Positions 57,552-64,000 of a DNA stretch of 64,000 nucleotides are shown here, in pieces (positions within the stretch are counted from its first letter, which is position 1; each line of letters opens with the position of its first letter). Origin of the DNA: Hevea brasiliensis (lineage: Eukaryota; Streptophyta; Magnoliopsida; Malpighiales; Euphorbiaceae); contig NC_079507.1 in the NCBI RefSeq assembly GCF_030052815.1, positions 53,517,571 through 53,581,570 on the forward strand. The letters run 5' to 3'. The position numbers were made by a program, and so were the translations under genes. Below the pieces are notes generated by a model that did no database searches, was not told the origin of the DNA, and saw nothing but the letters and a program-made list of their open reading frames with translations.

Positions 57552-58900
57552 ACCATGACTGGGTTTTGTTTTCCTTATTGGTACTAGAAGAACATTCCTA
57601 ATGCTTTCAAAGTGTTGAATGCTCAGTTGCTTAAGCTTTTTGTTTTGCATCTGTATAGCCATGTTACCTTTTAGCATCAGTGCGACAACTATCCTTCACT
57701 TGTCATAATCTGTGTTGATCAAAATAACTCGTGCTAGGGAGAACATTACAAAAACAAAGTCTCATTGTTGGACGATGAACTATGCTTGAAATTTAGTAAG
57801 TAATTGCTGCGTGGTTAATTGGTGTCTGTTATTTAATGGGTGGAGATAATTTAATTTAAGTAGCATCTATTATTAAACTGGGAATTGGGAATGATTGGAT
57901 TGAGTTAATTTGCAATGCTTGACTTGGTTTTGGCCAATAATAAGAATCATTGGCCACTTTGAGGTGAATTGTTTTAGTCTGCTAGTTTAGCATCATTCAA
58001 GCTGGGAACCATTTGGGATCCTGAAAAAGTCGTAGTATTGGAGTAATGTTGTGAACATAGAGGAACTTGGAGAGAAGGATGACATAATAAATTATGGAAC
58101 CAATGCAAAGAGGAAGATATACCCAAATGGAAGCACTTCTATGGACCACTTTAGTCCCTAGGTAGTAAGTAGGTGGTAAGTCTTCCGATTTTACCTGTTT
58201 TAAGTCCTAGATCCGATAGGTACACTCCGGGAAAATGCACTTCTTAAGGAAGAGTTTTGTTAGACAACAACTAGATTATGGAACATAAATCGTCAGGCTC
58301 TATGAAAATGGAATGTTGAATCTCTGCGGTTGATGACAAGATGAGATTTGAGATTAAATCTGGATGATGGTGTTTGACTATATATTGGAGAATATCCCTT
58401 TTCCAGTGAAAGAAAAGAACTGCCGGTGGAAATAGGCTCTGCAATTTTCACTGGTCACATCAGGTTAGTTAGTGATGAGTGGGATGAGTGTTATCCACAG
58501 GTAGACCAATTGAACCTGGATGTCTGGTAGAATAGTAGAAGAGCTGTCATAAAATGAACAAATTTATTTGCTTTTAATTATAGTCCTCGTCAAGCATGAA
58601 CAGTTAGTTAAATACTAACTCGCATCAAACTATAGAATAATAAAAAATTAAATCCAGCAGACCTGCTTTATATGCACTTGCAGCCTAATAATCTCTTATT
58701 TTGCCAAAAGACAGAAAATCAGTATTACTAGAACCAACTAATCCTGTATGTATTAGTGCACTTCACAAATATTATTAAGGTACATTGAAGAAGTGTAATA
58801 GGGATCAGCAATGTATTGCTACACCAGGTGTATGCACACCACCACTCATAGAGGGTTTTGACATCTTGCTTTTACCCTACAGTTTTCAGACTATCCTATC
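57552..58900. other. Convergent 3' regions of SOX and FIGL1-type genes
   Basis: No gene recognised. The 3' untranslated regions of the two flanking genes are expected at the edges. Confidence 0.5.
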
Positions 58901-61900
58901 CTAGAGTGACAAGCTTCCAAATTGTTTGTTCCATTGATCATATGTGCCGAGTTCACTCAAAGAAACAGATGGCCTCACTTCTTGCAAAGCCTTTTCGAAG
59001 TCCTATATGAAAGGCAGAGAGCAATTTCAAATTAACAGTGCTAATTTTGTGTACTGAGTTTCTGTGATTGTAAATTTTAGCATGTCCAGTATTCTTACCT
59101 GAAGGGTAACTGGCCGCATATCCTCCTTTTTGAGTTTAGTAATTTCTATGCCCTGTTTAAGAGCTTCTCTCAATGGACCCATGGATGCATCTTTCACTAG
59201 GTTTTTCATGTCTGATCCTGAATAACCTACAAAAATTGAAATCCTATTTCAAGTTGACATTAAATCATTTAAAATTTGAAAAATAAATTCTGTTCAAAAT
59301 ATCATTGACTTGGATTTAGCTATTAAATGTATGTAGATACCTTCTGTCAGATTGCATATGGTATCAATTTCCTCCTTGGAAAGCTTGAATAAACCATCCT
59401 TCTCTAGAAGATTACGCACAATCCAGGCTCTCGCCTCTTCATTTCCAATGTGGGTAGGTTAGCGTCTTATTTATTTATTCAACTAAAGAATTTGCCAAAA
59501 AGATATTACAAAAAAATTTAATAATTGTGGATTGACCTGATGAAGGCAAGGGGATATAAAGTCTTTTGGTGAGTCGCCTCCGTGCAGCTTCATCAAGTTC
59601 TTGGGGTCGATTTGTTGCTCCTGGATCACAAATCCATTCATTAAATAACAAAGCAATTGCTGCAGAAATTTGCATCATGGAACTAAAAGTAATGTTGGAT
59701 TTGAAAAGCAAGATTGATGAATCAAGCTCATTGTTACCTCAATATCTGGTACAGTGGACGGGAATTGCTCGTTAAAAATTAAATATGATGTAAATTAGTC
59801 TGCAGAAGTGGTTTCCTTTTTCATTCAATAGTTTTTATATGTTCTCACTGCTGGAAACATCCCCAGCGCAAAACAAGTGGAGCAAGAGGATGAGAATATT
59901 GACACCTACACAAGTTTCTTTCCTAACCTTACTTCGCTCCATATCCTATTGAATTCTGTTGATATATCCATAATATACTCTTACTACAAATATATATACA
60001 TTTATATACACACACATGACACACAATAGAAAACGCAAGAGGAAGATATGGCACTATGTAATTTAAATTTATATATTTGAGACCTTAAGATCCAAATATG
60101 TGGCACATGATGTAATATCTACATCAATCAAACTGATATGCACAAGAATTTGCACAGTGTTTGTGGTAATTGTACAGTTAGCACCATGTTCTAGTGTTTA
60201 TTGTTGTCCTGGATTTAAGTTGATATGGAGAAACTCCTGAGTAGCTTAAAATTATCCAATCAAAAGGGGCATAAGAATGCACATGCAATGCATACTAAAA
60301 AAAAGCAAGTGCATGCATTTGCACAGAGAGAGAAGGAAAAAAGAACGTGGGTTTAGATCTTCAGCTATTACCTATAAGCAGAATTTGCTCATTACCACTA
60401 TCGAAACCTTCCATTTCAATGAGAAACTGTGTTTTGAGTCGTCTACTTGATTCATGTTCACCTTCAGACTTGCGCTGCAACCACATAAAACAAAGTGCTA
60501 CGTATTACATACAAGGAATCACTGATGATTCATGTAAAAACAAATCTAAAGGGTTATTGGCATAATTTGCCTGTGGTAACTGTGCATGTAGATGGAAAGC
60601 ACCTTCCAAGAATAAACAGCATATATCACAAATAAAAATTAAAAAAAAAAAAGGAACAAAAATTGATGTCATTCATCTATTTGATAGTTATGTAGACTGG
60701 TATATGACAAAGAAAATGAAGAAAAGAATTCATGAAAACTAAAATCACAAATACTTCAATTCAAACCTCATTCATACTTGCCCATTTCCTTAAGAAAATA
60801 CTAGGATGCACCGATGCAGACAGGTGATGAACCATAACAATCAACCAAACAAGAGGAAAAACATAAAGTTCCATTCATGAAAATGAAAATTCCCAAAAAA
60901 AAAACAATACTAAACATCAAACCAAAAATCCTAACAATGCAAAGTATTCTAACCAACATCAAAACCTTCTAATAATATAATTTCCCAAAACCAGAGAATC
61001 TAAAATATTCAAATAGTTCTAAAATCTTAGATCGACCCTTTATCAGATAGAAGTAGGATGCCCTATAAATTGTGTCAGCAACCAGCATAACGGCTATTGG
61101 TCAGACATGCTTTACCTGAGAGAGAAGTGAATCTATTTCATCAACAAAAATTACAGCAGGCTGGCGACAGCTGGCAACACCAAACAGGGCCCTCACCAAT
61201 TTTTCACCTTCGCCAATCTACACTCACAATTTGTTAAATAAAAAAGTTATCATACAATGTATGATACAGCAACAAATAAATAGTACAAAACAAGAATAAT
61301 CTATATCATTTTCTTTCTTCTATTTCCTCGGTACAATTTTATTAATTGCTAGTCACTTAAAAGCAAAATATGAGGACTAGTGGAATGGAGTTTTGTGCAG
61401 TTGGAGTCTAGTAAAGTTGGAGGAGTATATAAGATGAAGTGTAAACAACTTTTACTGGCAAAAGTCTGCAAAGGGCCATTAAGTAAATTTTCACCTTTGC
61501 CTATCTGTACTCTCGCAAGTTCAAATCTATGTCTACAATTGACAGGGGATTGAATCACCACTATTAAAGTGGAATTATCGGTATAACTTCTCCCACTTTT
61601 TAATTCACTGGTATAGTTCTACTGAAAAAGCTGCAAGTCCTATAAGCTACAATATGCAAACGTCTGCAATACCTATGGCACTCAAAGAAGAATCTATTAT
61701 ATGATACGAGTGAACCTGCTTTTTTTCCCTATTTTGAGGCAGAGAGAGCGGCAAAATATTCTAAATAGTTTTGTTAAAAATCTCTCTCTTCAATCCATGC
61801 AAACTGAAGTTCTTTCCTTATTAAAATAAATACTTCTATTTTACAGCTCCCCAAAAAAAAATTCAATTTCATGAATTATGCAGATAAAAAATGCAGGTAT

Positions 61901-62172
61901 TTCAGGAATCTATTAGAATCTAATTGAAGTTTCCATACTCCATCTCAGGTATTTTAAATGTGGCCAATTATTTAATTTTCTTTAATAATGTAAATAAAAA
62001 TTCAGTCAATGAACCATCAAATAAGATGAACAAATCACAACATATAGACATACCCACTTGCTCGTCAATGAGCTGGCAGATATGTAGAAAAAGGTTGCTT
62101 TTGCCTCTCCAGCAATAGCTTTACCAATCATTGTTTTACCTGTTCCCTAAACATTTGAGGTACTGAAATTAG

Positions 62173-62234
<62 letters not shown>

Positions 62235-63332
62235 GAGGTTTCACATATTATTTTGAATTCAGTACATACTGGTGGACCGAAAAGTAGAAGGCCTCTCCCT
62301 GGAGAACGACAACCTTTAAATATGTCAGGACGTAATAAAGGCCATATAACCATCTCAGTCACACATTTTTTAGCATGCTCCAGGCCAGCTACAACATTGT
62401 TTGGAAAGCAGTTAAAATTAGAACATCAAAAATAAGAATTTGCAATACTAATAGGAACACAATAAGAATTTTTAAGCATTTTGTGATACCAATGTCATCC
62501 CACCGGACATTAGGATCCCGATCCATAATCTCATTGCTAACATGCTCAATAAGACGAGGTTCCAAATTCCTCAATTTTTCAGGAAGCTCACCATCAGCAC
62601 CACATAGCATCTCCAAACTAAGAAAAACCAGAAAATTGGTTATAACATTATTTTGCTTCATGCTTATTCATCAAAATCATTCCACTCCAGTACTCCAGGG
62701 AGGGGAAAGAGAGAAAGGGGTTACAGGTAATACAAGCATACTCTCTATGGTATCAGACATTTATTCAGTCCACTGTGGCAAGAAAAGTAAAACTCTTTGG
62801 TTCTAGGTTCACACTATAGTATTACAAATAAGCTTATTGCATATGATTGGTGAGAGTAAGCATTGCAGGACTAGATCATACAGCTCCTTTTATGAGGCCC
62901 AATAAGAATACAATTTGAACACAAAACACTAGTTTGCTTATTTTTTTGCAGACACACAGACAGTTGAATCATCTTCCATAGACTATTTAATTTACTTATT
63001 TCAGATTATTTACTTATTATAGATCTTATGTCATGAAGTGCTAATAAAATTTAAACCTTATTTCTGAAATAATGAGCAATTGAGCAAAACGCAACTTACC
63101 ATCTCCTTGTTGAGTCATCTAATGCATCATCGCTTTTTCCTGCAACTCGTGTAGTCGTGTTTCCATTGCTGCCTCCATTAGATCTTATTGGAGGAACAAA
63201 GTTACCACGAATGCCACGTCGTGAAAAGCCATATGATCTCACACCATAGCCCCTGTTTATGTTATCACTTTGTGGGGAGACAGATGCACTGGGTGATCCT
63301 GTCAACCCTCTTCTTTGCCTCGCATCGATCTC
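58901..63332 (-). CDS. FIGL1: FIGL1-type AAA ATPase, C-terminal exons
   Basis: Ten exons on the minus strand: 63100-63332, 62490-62617, 62270-62388, 62054-62146, 61116-61217, 60372-60474, 59537-59620, 59341-59436, 59099-59226 and 58901-59002. They join in frame to 395 codons plus stop; the 5' exons lie beyond the window. The AAA core shows [16 protein letters not shown], Walker A GPP|GTGKT split across exons, the pore-side [14 protein letters not shown], Walker [12 protein letters not shown], sensor [19 protein letters not shown] and a Vps4-type C-terminal end ([22 protein letters not shown]). This is the meiotic-clade AAA family. Arabidopsis FIGL1 (At3g27120) limits meiotic crossovers by countering RAD51/DMC1 strand invasion; the assignment rests on remembered sequence and on gene order. 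Spastin and katanin are alternatives, less likely given [11 protein letters not shown] and the neighbours. Confidence 0.92.
62173..62234. repeat. (TAA)n microsatellite
   Basis: A perfect trinucleotide tract of about 20 units in an intron of the FIGL1-type gene, 35 bp from the exon at 62270. Confidence 0.95.
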
Positions 63333-64000
63333 CTGCACCACAACAGAAAATATGCTTGATTTGGATGAAAACAGTAGGAAGAGAGCAGGAAAAAAAAAGC
63401 AGGTGACTCTTTAAATCATGAGTGATGTGAAGATATTTCCAGCGCAAAAGACAAGAACTTTTTACCATTACTCCTAAATCAAACACAACATTTGATTTCC
63501 TCCCCTCAGGCAAACCTCCAAATAGATATGAAGTGTAAATGAATATCAATAGATGCTCCAATTTTAGCTACTAAGATAACAATTAAATGTCATTCCTCCC
63601 TCTTGAACAACCATTTACTCTGAGAGCTCAAACTACCAATCATAGCACCAAAAATGTTTGCATTTTTTCTCTTCATTCTTCAATTTCAGTAACATTCTTT
63701 ATGATATGTAACTATTTTAGTCCACATGAACTATTTTAGAGTTGGAGAGAACACATTATTGGAGTTTGTAACTTCGTATTGCTCATCAAATTTCTTTTTC
63801 CCTACAAATAGCAGGAGAATCTATTCTGCTTATTTGATTGCTTAAAGACTGTTCACAATGTACCAAACAATTCTACAATACTGAAACAAAGAAAACAAAA
63901 GGTCTATGGCATGGGTTATAGCTCAAAGCATTAAACTTATAAAGATAAGATGAATATTCACTGTATCATGCACATGAGTCTGATTGGATATTTTCTGGAT
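63333..64000. other. FIGL1-type gene, upstream intron sequence
   Basis: Follows the acceptor GTGCAG| of the exon at 63100-63332. I could not recognise a further exon. A minus-strand stretch near 63450-63540 (GGLPEGRKSNVV) is open but lacks support. Confidence 0.45.

Noticed and set aside
62147..62362. Leu-rich ORF in the FIGL1-type gene
   Set aside because: It combines one true exon with the intronic (TAA)n tract read on the minus strand.
1..64000. tRNA, rRNA or organelle-derived DNA
   Set aside because: I saw no cloverleaf with A and B boxes, no rRNA stretches and no organelle genes on reading both strands; a tRNAscan or BLAST run could still find a short one.

Overview
This 64 kb window is nuclear DNA of a flowering plant. 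Its genes have many introns, AT-rich spacers, LTR retrotransposons and MITEs, and proteins found only in plants. The protein style suggests a eudicot, and Euphorbiaceae or a related rosid family is my guess; the species cannot be fixed from sequence reading alone.

Layout. 1-6743: 5' part of a young Athila-type Ty3/Gypsy retrotransposon on the minus strand, with a 1610 bp LTR; its 3' end lies outside the window. 6744-9937: two displaced copies of ENY2 exons in AT-rich repeats. 9938-15030: AT-rich spacer. 15036-18700: NRP-type DCD-domain gene (+). 20786-24523: a single-exon LRR receptor-like protein (-) with a ten-unit, 72 bp coding repeat. 24600-33000: tandem and dispersed duplications of one AT-rich repeat carrying a (TTA)n tract, broken by an 811 bp MITE and a 1566 bp solo-LTR-like insertion. 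33931-36892: the intact ENY2 gene (-). 37440-42590: a nested transposon block, in which a foldback element is split by a Ty1/Copia element that itself holds reversed Copia and Gypsy debris. 42949-46009: plastid M48 metallopeptidase (PGM48 type, +). 46920-48413: DUF642 wall protein (-). 49764-51200: PPR protein (-), head to head with 51606-57551, peroxisomal sulfite oxidase (+). 58901-63332: the C-terminal part of a FIGL1-type AAA ATPase (-), whose 5' exons lie beyond the window.

The genes do not form a pathway. From memory, the order NRP/DCD - ENY2 - PGM48 - FIGL1 matches Arabidopsis At3g27090 to At3g27120, so the window looks like a conserved gene block stretched by transposons and by insertion of RLP, DUF642, PPR and SOX genes. 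I found no convincing new molecular system. The strongest observations are the recently expanded LRR array, the start codon of ENY2 that appears split by an intron, the rearranged ENY2 exon copies next to the retrotransposon, a GC-AG intron in sulfite oxidase, and several insertions whose empty sites survive inside the same window.
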